DNA of 64,000 bases. Origin: an uncultured Roseburia sp. (GTDB lineage: Bacteria; Bacillota; Clostridia; Lachnospirales; Lachnospiraceae). The notes under the pieces are model-generated. The model saw nothing but the letters and a program-made list of their open reading frames with translations, was not told the DNA's origin and made no database searches. The position numbers and the translations under genes were made by a program. Every line of letters starts with the position of its first letter. Position 1 is the stretch's first letter. The DNA lies in NCBI GenBank assembly GCA_944380515.1, contig CALWHT010000050.1, forward strand, positions 23,124 through 87,123, in the 5' to 3' direction. Of this stretch, positions 45,941 through 53,611 are shown one piece after another.

Positions 45941-47767
45941 TTGAATAGTAAAAGAAACGGTTTTAGAGGATTTGGAATTTACCTGATATTGATACTGGCA
46001 GTGATTGCTATCTGGTATTGGCTGGACGGCAATACGTCCACAAACCATTATACGAGACAGCAGTTTGAGACAGCGCTTGCCGAGGGTGAGGTGGCGCAGG
46101 TGAATATCGTGCCTAACCGCGAGGTGCCGACGGGAAGTGTCTATATTACGTTCCGCGATTCCAGCACGGAGGTGCTTTTGGTCTCCGATGTGAATGAGAT
46201 TGAAGAATACATGCGGGATCAGGATTTTAAGACCTATACCGTACAGAATCCGCCGGAGGAGAGCTGGCTGTTGACGCTGCTGCCGTATCTGATTATTTTC
46301 GCGGCGATGTTCATCTTCTTTATGATTATGACGAATCAGGCGGCGGCAAGCTCGGGCGGCGGAAACAAGATGATGAACTTCGGCAAGAGCAGGGCAAAGA
46401 TGATGACAGATGAGCAGGCAAAGCGGGTGACCTTTGCCAATGTTGCCGGATTGAAGGAAGAAAAGGAAGAATTGGAGGAAATCGTGGATTTCCTGCGTGC
46501 TCCGAAAAAATATACGCAGCTTGGCGCGAGGATTCCGAAGGGCGTGCTTTTGGTCGGACCGCCCGGAACCGGTAAGACTCTCCTGGCAAAGGCGATTGCA
46601 GGCGAGGCCGGTGTGCCGTTTTTCAGCATTTCCGGTTCTGATTTCGTGGAAATGTTTGTCGGCGTCGGAGCCTCCCGTGTGCGTGATCTGTTCGAGGAGG
46701 CGAAGAAGAACGCGCCCTGTATCGTGTTTATCGACGAGATTGACGCGGTTGCGAGACGCCGCGGCACAGGTATGGGCGGCGGGCACGACGAGCGCGAGCA
46801 GACCTTAAATCAGATGCTTGTGGAGATGGACGGTTTCGGCGTCAACGAGGGAATTATCGTGATGGCGGCGACAAACCGCGTAGATATTTTGGACCCTGCG
46901 ATCATGCGTCCGGGACGCTTTGACCGGAAGGTGCATGTGGGCTGTCCCGATGTGGGCGGCAGAGAGGAGATCCTTGCCGTTCACGCAAAGAACAAGCCGC
47001 TCGGCGATGATGTGGATTTAAAGGAGATTGCCCAGACAACGGCGGGCTTTACCGGGGCTGATTTGGAGAATCTTCTCAATGAGGCGGCAATTATCGCGGC
47101 AAAGGAAAACCGGGTGTATATCGTTCAGGCGGATATCAAGAGGTCCTTTGTCAAGGTTGGAATCGGCGCCGAAAAGAAAAGCCGCATTATTTCCGAGAAG
47201 GAAAAGCGGATTACGGCCTTTCATGAATCCGGGCATGCGATTTTATTCCATCTGCTCCCGGATGTCGGACCGGTATATTCCGTTTCGATTATTCCGACCG
47301 GAAACGGGGCGGCCGGGTATACGATGCCGCTGCCGGAAAAGGATGAGATGTTTAACACCAAAGGAAAGATGCTGCAGGATATTATTGTTTCCCTGGGCGG
47401 ACGTGTGGCGGAGGAGCTGGTGTTTGATGATATTACGACCGGAGCTTCTCAGGATATTAAGCAGGCGACCAGGATGGCAAAGGCGATGGTCACAAAATAC
47501 GGCATGTCTGAAAATATCGGTTTGATCTGCTATGACAATGATGACGATGAGGTGTTCATCGGCCGTGACCTTGCCCATACCAGAGGCTACAGCGAAGGGG
47601 TGGCAACTGAAATCGACCGGGAAATCAAGAGCATTATCGATGACTGTTACGCGAAGGCAAGGCAGCTCATTACGGAAAACAGGAGTGTTTTGGATGCCTG
47701 TGCAAAGCTGCTTTTGGAAAAGGAAAAAATCGGACGCCAGGAGTTTGAGGCATTATTTGAAGCGTGA
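45941..47767 (+). CDS. ftsH: ATP-dependent zinc metalloprotease FtsH
   Basis: FtsH degrades membrane and regulatory proteins. The start is TTG 45941 ([12 protein letters not shown]) behind AAAGGAGAAG, giving 608 residues. Two membrane segments (about 10-27 and 108-130) flank a short extracellular domain. The AAA+ motor has the Walker A GPPGTGKT, Walker [12 protein letters not shown] and the second-region [10 protein letters not shown]. The zinc site is HESGH, with the third ligand region [12 protein letters not shown]. It ends the spoIIE-tilS-hpt-ftsH run; no terminator follows before the small-RNA region. Confidence 0.96.
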   Translation: MNSKRNGFRGFGIYLILILAVIAIWYWLDGNTSTNHYTRQQFETALAEGEVAQVNIVPNREVPTGSVYITFRDSSTEVLLVSDVNEIEEYMRDQDFKTYTVQNPPEESWLLTLLPYLIIFAAMFIFFMIMTNQAAASSGGGNKMMNFGKSRAKMMTDEQAKRVTFANVAGLKEEKEELEEIVDFLRAPKKYTQLGARIPKGVLLVGPPGTGKTLLAKAIAGEAGVPFFSISGSDFVEMFVGVGASRVRDLFEEAKKNAPCIVFIDEIDAVARRRGTGMGGGHDEREQTLNQMLVEMDGFGVNEGIIVMAATNRVDILDPAIMRPGRFDRKVHVGCPDVGGREEILAVHAKNKPLGDDVDLKEIAQTTAGFTGADLENLLNEAAIIAAKENRVYIVQADIKRSFVKVGIGAEKKSRIISEKEKRITAFHESGHAILFHLLPDVGPVYSVSIIPTGNGAAGYTMPLPEKDEMFNTKGKMLQDIIVSLGGRVAEELVFDDITTGASQDIKQATRMAKAMVTKYGMSENIGLICYDNDDDEVFIGRDLAHTRGYSEGVATEIDREIKSIIDDCYAKARQLITENRSVLDACAKLLLEKEKIGRQEFEALFEA

Positions 47768-47840
47768 TTGTGCAATATTTGCCGGTGCGGGAAAATGTGG
47801 TTCAAAGGTACTGTACAAAATGTATAAAATGAGAAGGCAA

Positions 47841-47994
47841 AATTTGTGAAGTTTGTGCACACTTGTTTGCGGTGGCGTGGTATTATAATAACCGTAAAAC
47901 CCCCCAATACATTATATATAGTTTTTGCTATACCCCATAGTAAAAATACCTTCTCCTAAAAATGGAACTGACTCGTCAGTTTCATTTTTTTTGC
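47841..47994 (+). repeat. Small-RNA unit, tandem copy 1 (promoter to terminator)
   Basis: This 154-bp unit is about 95% identical to 48120-48274, with a stretch of about 80 bases unchanged. It contains TTTGTG direct repeats and the near-palindrome AAGTTTGTGCACACTT, a -10 TATAAT (47884-47889), a C-rich transcribed region and a terminator. The offset between copies is 279 bp. Weaker similarity continues upstream to about 47808. Confidence 0.85.
47896..47992 (+). ncRNA. Putative C-rich small RNA, copy 1
   Basis: Predicted to start about seven bases after TATAAT and to end in the terminator GGAACTGA-CTCG-TCAGTTTC-T8 (47964-47992), giving about 97 nt. Inside are CCCCCC near the 5' end, a 10-bp hairpin TTTTTGCTAT/ATAGTAAAAA exposing loop ACCCC, and an unpaired ACCTTCTCCT like an anti-Shine-Dalgarno. 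No sensible reading frame is present. I do not recognise an RNA family. Confidence 0.6.
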
Positions 47995-48119
47995 TTTTGC
48001 AGGAAAAATAAAGGTATTGGCTTTCCCATCAAATCAAAAGCCCGCCGCAGGCGGTACGGGACAGAAATTTTAAGATTGGGAGGAAGGTACTGTATAAAGT
48101 GCACAAAAACAAATATGAA

Positions 48120-48274
48120 AATTTGTGAAGTTTGTGCACACTTATTTGCAGAGGCGTGGTAATATAATAACCGTAAAAACCCCCCAATACATTATATATA
48201 GTTTTTGCTATACCCCATAGTAAAAATACCTTCTCCTAAAAATGAAACTGATTGGTCAGTTTCATTTTTTTTGC
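48120..48274 (+). repeat. Small-RNA unit, tandem copy 2 (promoter to terminator)
   Basis: Second copy of the unit at 47841-47994, differing by about seven substitutions and one inserted A. The -10 TATAAT is at 48163-48168. The bases between the copies (47995-48119) hold a CCGCC-GCA-GGCGG hairpin and nothing else I can name. Confidence 0.85.
48174..48272 (+). ncRNA. Putative C-rich small RNA, copy 2
   Basis: Same predicted layout as copy 1, about 99 nt, with terminator GAAACTGA-TTGG-TCAGTTTC-T8 (48244-48272). Compared with copy 1 the terminator changes are a loop change and G-U to A-U in the stem, which keeps the structure. The ACCCC-loop hairpin and the CCTTCTCCT segment are identical in both copies. 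Confidence 0.6.
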
Positions 48275-48280
48275 GCTTAT

Positions 48281-48300
48281 TATTAGATAAGAATCTAATA
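48281..48300. promoter_or_regulatory. Upstream operator of the MFS-ArsR unit
   Basis: TATTAGAT-AAGA-ATCTAATA is an 8-4-8 inverted repeat just before the -35 at 48309. Its partner is at 48341-48359. Confidence 0.65.
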
Positions 48301-48308
48301 ACAATGTG

Positions 48309-48337
48309 TTGACATTTATCTAACAATTTGCTATATA
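48309..48337 (+). promoter_or_regulatory. Promoter of the MFS-ArsR unit
   Basis: TTGACA (48309-48314), a 17-nt spacer and TATATA (48332-48337) lie between two identical operator palindromes. A half-site TTATCTAA lies within the spacer. Confidence 0.75.
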
Positions 48338-48340
48338 CAA

Positions 48341-48359
48341 TATTAGATATATATCTAAT
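48341..48359. promoter_or_regulatory. Downstream operator of the MFS-ArsR unit
   Basis: TATTAGAT-ATAT-ATCTAAT repeats the upstream operator, exactly 60 bp later, and covers the expected transcription start, consistent with repression. Confidence 0.65.
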
Positions 48360-48410
48360 TACATACGAGATAATGGTTAAACAAAGGAGAAGAGGGGGGG
48401 GGAACAGGAA

Positions 48411-49664
48411 ATGAAGAAAGAAAAAGCGAAAGAAATCAGTTACAGAGACGTATTTTCTCAAAAGGAGTATGTCAAAATCATTTTTTCCAATATGATTAAC
48501 CGTTTTGGGGATTCCATAGACGCGATAGCCTTTACCTGGCTGGTGTATTCCGTGACGGGAAGCGCTTCCTGGTCAGCGGTGATTTTTGCGCTGAATCAGC
48601 TTCCGACCGTATTTCTGCAGCCCTTTGCAGGGGCGCTGGTCGAGGGTCTGGATAAAAAACGGGTGATGGTGGCCGCAGATGCCGTGCGGGGTGTGATTAC
48701 GGCGGGGCTTGCCCTGCTTTATGTGACGGGACAGATAAATCCCTGGGTGCTTGCGGGCTTTACGCTGTTAAATTCTTCGGTCGAGGCGTTCGGGCTTCCG
48801 GCGGGGATGGCGCTGGTGCCAAAGCTTTTGGAAAAAAAATATTATTCCTACGGTACCTCGCTGAATAATACGGTGTCTACCGTGGTCCAGCTTATCGGAC
48901 TTTCCGCGGCAGGTGTTATCATTGCTGCTCTTGGAATCTGGTCCGCAATTCTCATCGACGCGGCTTCGTTTTTCGGCTCGGCGCTGATTCGGTCGAGGCT
49001 CCGGGTGAAAGAGGAAGATTTGCACAGGGAGCCGTTAAAGCTCGGGGAATATAAAAGGTCATTGGCGGGCGGTGTGCGGTATCTGAAGGAAAAGCCTGTG
49101 ATCCGGAATTTCTGTATTTTGGGCGTGGTGATCAATGCCGTGATGGTCCCGCTGAACAGCCTGCAAAGCCCGCTGACGGATGAAGTGTTCGGGCAGGGAA
49201 GCGGGCTTTTAAGCGTCTTATCCATTGCCTGTATGGTCGGAATGGGGTTTGGATCTGCGGTATTTCCCGCCGCGGACAAAAGGTGCTCCGTCAGAAGCGT
49301 GATAGTCACCGGAGGGATTTTGGCGGGAGCGGGTACCTATGCCTACAGTCTGGGTACTTTTGTTCGGGGAAACGTTATGGTCGGCTGTCTTCTGGCGGCA
49401 GCGGCAAGTATCCTGGTGGGATTCGGCATAGGCCTGATTTCCACGGCGCTGAATGTGCAGTTTGTAAAGGTTGTGGAACAGGATTATCTGGCACGTGCAG
49501 GCTCTGTTTTTAACGCGGCGGCATGTGCCGCAACGCCGGCTGCCTCGGCGGCGGTCGGAGCGCTTGCCGCAATATGCCCGGTCCGCCAGATTTTTGTAGT
49601 CAGCGGGATGCTCTGTGTGGTATTATTTGTCTATACGGCGCTGCGCAGAGTGCAGTTCGAATGA
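48411..49664 (+). CDS. MFS-family exporter
   Basis: This 417-residue transporter has about 12 membrane segments and fits the MFS_3/EntS-like efflux group (FSNMINRFGDSIDAIAFTWLVY at the start, then ALVEGLDKKRVMVAADAVRG between segments 2 and 3). The substrate is unknown; a drug, metal or siderophore is possible. ATG 48411 is preceded by AGGAGAAG (48385-48392), a run of nine G (48394-48402) and AGGAA. It is followed after 22 bp by the ArsR-type regulator and is flanked by palindromic operators, so it is probably an inducible exporter. Confidence 0.88.
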   Translation: MKKEKAKEISYRDVFSQKEYVKIIFSNMINRFGDSIDAIAFTWLVYSVTGSASWSAVIFALNQLPTVFLQPFAGALVEGLDKKRVMVAADAVRGVITAGLALLYVTGQINPWVLAGFTLLNSSVEAFGLPAGMALVPKLLEKKYYSYGTSLNNTVSTVVQLIGLSAAGVIIAALGIWSAILIDAASFFGSALIRSRLRVKEEDLHREPLKLGEYKRSLAGGVRYLKEKPVIRNFCILGVVINAVMVPLNSLQSPLTDEVFGQGSGLLSVLSIACMVGMGFGSAVFPAADKRCSVRSVIVTGGILAGAGTYAYSLGTFVRGNVMVGCLLAAAASILVGFGIGLISTALNVQFVKVVEQDYLARAGSVFNAAACAATPAASAAVGALAAICPVRQIFVVSGMLCVVLFVYTALRRVQFE

Positions 49665-49686
49665 TGAGCGGAAGGGTGCGGACGAT

Positions 49687-50823
49687 ATGCAGGGAAATAT
49701 CATACGGAAAATTGATTATATATCGGAGGCGTTTAGCCTGCTCGTGCTTCTCGCAAGTGACGAGGGTGTTGCGGAGCTGGAAAGGAGCCTCGGGAAAAAG
49801 TATGATTTAAGCGGGACGCAGCTGCGCGGGATATTTGACCTGTTAGGGCAGATTGAGCAGGAGGCGCACAGACAGCTGGATGACAGCAGGGAAGAAATCA
49901 AATACTATTTTTATGAAAAGGAAGGGGAGAGAGAGGCGCTTGCCGGGTTTGTCCTTTTGGGAGAGTGCTGGCATGGGTTTATTGGCGACAGCACAGAGGG
50001 TATAGAGAAAAATCTTGCGTCTATGACGGAGGAGGAATATTGCAGAGTCTTCGGGGAGCGGCTTTTTCTTTATGGAACAGGAATATTAGACAACAGCGAG
50101 ATTGAGAAGGACAGGACGCCGGGGGACGTCATGCGGCGGATTTTGCGGATGAAGCTTGCGGACGCGGAAAAGCTGCGGCTGCAGGAGGTGTTCTGGGAGC
50201 CGGAGCGTCACCGAAAGTGTGTGTTTGGGCTTTTGGAGCGCGCGGCAGGCGTCCTTCGTCATTTCGAAACGGAGCTGCTTCACTGGACGGAGCAGTTTTA
50301 CGATTATTGGAGGGAATATGGGGAGAGCCGGGATTTACGTTCTTTTCTCACAGAAAAGTGGGGCATCAGCATCGGCGAAAACTCTTACGGCTATGAGGTT
50401 TATCCGGCGTTTATTGCGGCGAATGCCGCGGGCTTTTTCTGTGACGTGGACGATAACGGTGAATTTCGCAGGGCGGATGTTTATCGGCTGGGCATACTTT
50501 TTTCCGCGGGCATTCCGCTTGGGGCGGGAAGCGGCAGGGTGGGCGCGGCGATGGAGGGCCATGCCCTTGAGGTCTTAAAGCTGTTAAGCGACCGCAGCAA
50601 ATTCGAGATTCTCTCCTATATCCGTGATAAAAGCGCTTACGGCAGCGAACTGGCGAAGCACCTGGATCTGACCACCGCAACGATTTCCCATCATATGGGA
50701 GGGCTTTTGGGAAAAGGCCTGGTGGAGCTGGAAAAGGAAAATAACCGTATTTTTTATCGTGCCAATACGGAGGAAATTGCGGAGGTGCTTTCCTGGTGCC
50801 AGCGGGTTTTAACCGGAAAATAG
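49687..50823 (+). CDS. Long ArsR-type transcriptional regulator
   Basis: I choose ATG 49687 (MQGNIIRKID), giving 378 residues, three to four times a simple ArsR protein. The C-terminal 80 residues are the winged helix: EVLKLLSDRSKFEILSYIRD, recognition helix ELAKHLDLTTATISHHM and wing KENNRIFYRA. The N-terminal 290 residues are mostly helical and acidic with Trp-rich patches; I recognise no metal-ligand motif or named domain there, so it may sense an organic ligand. It probably binds the TATTAGAT-N4-ATCTAATA sites before the MFS gene. Confidence 0.82.
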   Translation: MQGNIIRKIDYISEAFSLLVLLASDEGVAELERSLGKKYDLSGTQLRGIFDLLGQIEQEAHRQLDDSREEIKYYFYEKEGEREALAGFVLLGECWHGFIGDSTEGIEKNLASMTEEEYCRVFGERLFLYGTGILDNSEIEKDRTPGDVMRRILRMKLADAEKLRLQEVFWEPERHRKCVFGLLERAAGVLRHFETELLHWTEQFYDYWREYGESRDLRSFLTEKWGISIGENSYGYEVYPAFIAANAAGFFCDVDDNGEFRRADVYRLGILFSAGIPLGAGSGRVGAAMEGHALEVLKLLSDRSKFEILSYIRDKSAYGSELAKHLDLTTATISHHMGGLLGKGLVELEKENNRIFYRANTEEIAEVLSWCQRVLTGK

Positions 50824-50835
50824 AGGGGAAAGAGA

Positions 50836-50863
50836 TTGCACAAAAGCAGATTTGTGATATAAT
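50836..50863 (+). promoter_or_regulatory. Promoter of the GH13 gene
   Basis: TTGCAC (50836-50841), a 16-nt spacer and TATAAT (50858-50863) lie 41 bases before the ATG. Confidence 0.6.
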
Positions 50864-50904
50864 AGCCATGTATTTTCGTAAATTTTCGAAAGGGAGTATT
50901 TTCT

Positions 50905-53052
50905 ATGAACAAACAAGATTCTGTTTATGAGTTTAACCGTATACAGCGCTATATCATGCAGATGCGCCCGCTTTTGCGGAAGGAAGCGCTTTTTTCCGAC
51001 GGGACGGCCGACTACAGACAGCCTGTGGAGCCGGAGGCGGGGGAGGAAGTGACCATCCGTTTTCGCACGGCGAAAGACAATGTCGATATTGTATGGCTCT
51101 GCACCGGGGAGCAGCAGTATAAGATGAAAAAAGCCGAGACGGCGGGAGAATTTGATTATTATGAGGTAAAAATCACGCTTGGGGAAGAACCGTTCTGCTA
51201 TTATTTTAAGGTTGTGACGGGGCTTTTGTGCGTATATTATGACCGTTACGGCGTCAGCAAAAAATCCCGTGAGCAGTACTGTTTCCGCATCATTCCGGGC
51301 TTTTCCACGCCGGACTGGTCGAAGGGGGCGGTGATGTACCAGATTCTGGTGGATCGGTTTTACAACGGGGATACGTCCAACGACGTGCTGACCGATGAGT
51401 ATTTTTATATCCGCACGACCAGTCAGCGGATGGAGGACTGGGAGCAGTGCCCTTCGGATTTTTCCGTGGCAGAGTTTTACGGGGGAGATCTGGAGGGGGT
51501 TCGTCAAAAGCTGGACTACCTTCAGGGGCTTGGCGTGGAGGTTATCTATTTTAATCCGTTGTTTGTCTCTCCCTCCAACCACAAATATGACATTCAGGAT
51601 TACGATTATATCGACCCGCATTACGGAGTTATTTTAGAGGACGACGGGATGCTGCTTTCGGACGGGGTGACCGATAACCGCAGGGCAACCCGCCATGTGA
51701 ACCGCGTGACAAACCGGAAAAATTTAGAGGCGAGCAACCGCTTTTTCGCAAAGCTCGTGGAAGAAATTCATGCCAGAGGTATGAGGGTGATTCTCGATGG
51801 GGTGTTCAATCACTGCGGTTCGTTTAACAAATGGCTTGACCGGGAGGAAATTTACACGCTCACCGGAGATTATGAGAAGGGAGCGTTTATTTCGGAGGAA
51901 AGTCCGTACCGCAGCTTTTTTAAGTTCCGCGATGAGCACGCATGGCCCTTTAATACAACCTACGAGGGCTGGTGGGGGCATGATACCCTTCCGAAGCTCA
52001 ATTATGAGGACTCCGAAAAGCTGTACGACTATATTATGCGCATTGCCGCAAAATGGGTGTCCCCCCCTTACAATGTGGACGGCTGGAGGCTGGATGTGGC
52101 GGCGGATTTGGGCCATTCGCCCGAGGTGAATCATAAGTTTTGGAGGGATTTCCGCACGGCGGTAAAGACGGCGAATCCGGACGCGATTATTTTGGCGGAG
52201 CATTACGGGGACCCGAAGGAATGGCTCGAGAACGGGGACCAATGGGACACCGTAATGAATTATGACGCGTTTATGGAGCCTCTGACCTGGTTTTTGACCG
52301 GCCTGGAAAAGCACAGCGACGAGGCAAAGCCGGAGTTGCTTGGAAGCGAAAAGGATTTTGAGGGAGCAATGCGCCATTACATGGCAAGCTTCCAGACTTC
52401 CCAGCTATTATGCGCCATGAACGAGCTTTCCAACCATGACCATTCCCGTTTTATGACAAGGACAAACGGAAAGGTGGGGCGCGCGGCGGTGCTTGGAACC
52501 CATGCCGCGTCGGAGGGAATCCGTCCTGCGGTATTCCGGGAGGCGGTAGTCGTTCAGATGACCTGGCCCGGAGCGCCGACCGTTTATTACGGGGATGAAG
52601 CGGGGCTCTGCGGCTTTACCGACCCGGACAACAGGCGCACCTACCCGTGGGGAAAGGAAGATGTGGTATTGGTGGATTTCCACCGGGACATCATCCATAT
52701 CCATAAGGAAAATCCGGCGCTGCGCACGGGTTCCCTGAAGTTTTTAAAGGGTGGGGAGAATCTGCTCTGTTACGCAAGATTTAACCGCAGTCAGCAGTTT
52801 GTCGTACTGCTTAATAACGGCGAGTCGGAGCGGAGTATCGAGCTGGAGGTCTGGCCGGCGGGCATCCCGAGAGAAGCCGTGCTTGAGCGCATTATGATCA
52901 CAAACGAAGCCGGATATTCGCTGATGCCCAGGCGCTACGAGCTTAAGGACGGTGTGCTGGCGATTGAGCTGCAAAAGCAGTCTGCCGTGATTTTAAGATG
53001 CGAAATCGAGCCGCAGAACGAAAAAACGGTTGCGCGATCAAAGGCAATGTGA
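50905..53052 (+). CDS. GH13 alpha-glucanase, neopullulanase/cyclomaltodextrinase type
   Basis: The 715-residue enzyme should hydrolyse alpha-1,4 (and perhaps 1,6) links of starch-derived dextrins. An N-terminal beta domain (about 30-130) precedes the (beta/alpha)8 barrel. GH13 regions are visible: region I DGVFNHCG, region II DGWRLDVAAD with the nucleophile Asp, region III ILAEHYG with the acid/base Glu and region IV ELSNHDHSR with the transition-state Asp. A C-terminal beta domain follows. No signal peptide is seen, so it is intracellular. Confidence 0.92.
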   Translation: MNKQDSVYEFNRIQRYIMQMRPLLRKEALFSDGTADYRQPVEPEAGEEVTIRFRTAKDNVDIVWLCTGEQQYKMKKAETAGEFDYYEVKITLGEEPFCYYFKVVTGLLCVYYDRYGVSKKSREQYCFRIIPGFSTPDWSKGAVMYQILVDRFYNGDTSNDVLTDEYFYIRTTSQRMEDWEQCPSDFSVAEFYGGDLEGVRQKLDYLQGLGVEVIYFNPLFVSPSNHKYDIQDYDYIDPHYGVILEDDGMLLSDGVTDNRRATRHVNRVTNRKNLEASNRFFAKLVEEIHARGMRVILDGVFNHCGSFNKWLDREEIYTLTGDYEKGAFISEESPYRSFFKFRDEHAWPFNTTYEGWWGHDTLPKLNYEDSEKLYDYIMRIAAKWVSPPYNVDGWRLDVAADLGHSPEVNHKFWRDFRTAVKTANPDAIILAEHYGDPKEWLENGDQWDTVMNYDAFMEPLTWFLTGLEKHSDEAKPELLGSEKDFEGAMRHYMASFQTSQLLCAMNELSNHDHSRFMTRTNGKVGRAAVLGTHAASEGIRPAVFREAVVVQMTWPGAPTVYYGDEAGLCGFTDPDNRRTYPWGKEDVVLVDFHRDIIHIHKENPALRTGSLKFLKGGENLLCYARFNRSQQFVVLLNNGESERSIELEVWPAGIPREAVLERIMITNEAGYSLMPRRYELKDGVLAIELQKQSAVILRCEIEPQNEKTVARSKAM

Positions 53053-53058
53053 TATAAT
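53030..53058 (+). promoter_or_regulatory. tRNA promoter
   Basis: TTGCGC (53030-53035), a 17-nt spacer and TATAAT (53053-53058) overlap the end of the GH13 gene and drive the two tRNAs. Confidence 0.65.
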
Positions 53059-53097
53059 CAGATTCTGTCAGGATGCCCTGAGGTGTTCCTGACAAAT

Positions 53098-53179
53098 GGG
53101 CAGATTCCCGAGTGGCCAAAGGGGACAGACTGTAAATCTGCTGCAAATTGCTTCGGTGGTTCGAATCCACCTCTGCCCA
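53098..53179 (+). tRNA. tRNA-Tyr (GTA)
   Basis: Acceptor arms GGGCAGA (53098-53104) and TCTGCCC (53172-53178) pair, discriminator A at 53179. The anticodon GTA is at 53132-53134 in loop CTGTAAA. A long variable arm marks class II, and the T-loop GGTTCGAATCC is intact. The CCA end is not encoded. Confidence 0.97.
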
Positions 53180-53186
53180 TTGATTT

Positions 53187-53270
53187 GCCGGCGTGGCGGA
53201 ACTGGCAGACGCGCAGGACTTAAAATCCTGTTGTAGAAATACAGTACCGGTTCGATTCCGGTCGCCGGCA
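53187..53270 (+). tRNA. tRNA-Leu (TAA)
   Basis: Acceptor arms GCCGGCG (53187-53193) and CGCCGGC (53263-53269) pair, discriminator A at 53270. The anticodon TAA is at 53221-53223 in loop CTTAAAA. The long variable arm TTGTAGAAATACAGT fits Leu. CCA is not encoded. It lies seven bases after tRNA-Tyr in the same transcript. Confidence 0.97.
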
Positions 53271-53284
53271 GTGTTTAAAAGTAG

Positions 53285-53321
53285 GAGAAACGTTGATTTT
53301 ACAGCGTTTCTCTTATTTTTT
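53285..53321 (+). terminator. Terminator after the tRNAs
   Basis: GAGAAACG pairs with CGTTTCTC (53305-53312) and a T-rich tail follows. The 290 bases between this and the chemoreceptor hold no gene I can support. Confidence 0.8.
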
Positions 53322-53515
53322 AGACTTGTAATGATTAGTATTGGTTGGTATAAAAAGGCAAAGTGTGATAAAAAGGTATTTAAATATATGGAAGAACATG
53401 AAGATTGAGTGGGAAATGAGTAAAACTGGTCCTTACTCCATAATGGCACTTCCATGGGTAGAATTTACGGCAAGGGTTCCTGTCTGGTGAAAATTACGTC
53501 AAATCGAAAAAATAT

Positions 53516-53545
53516 TTGTCACTCTCTCTATAAGTATGATAAAAT
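53516..53545 (+). promoter_or_regulatory. Promoter of the chemoreceptor gene
   Basis: TTGTCA (53516-53521), an 18-nt spacer and TAAAAT (53540-53545) precede the ATG by 66 bases. Confidence 0.45.
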
Positions 53546-53611
53546 AAGTAATATACCAATGAAAGGAACAGCCATTTCCGGAAGGATTTTAGCGGCTGGA
53601 AGGGATTTTAT

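Noticed and set aside
45767-46786. 339-residue minus-strand frame across hpt and ftsH
   Set aside because: It spans two well-supported genes on the opposite strand and has no ribosome site or recognisable domain.
52943-53408. Open frames over the tRNAs on both strands, including one starting MAELADAQDLKS
   Set aside because: These are the well-known false proteins produced by translating tRNA-Tyr/tRNA-Leu sequence and its complement; both tRNAs fold completely.
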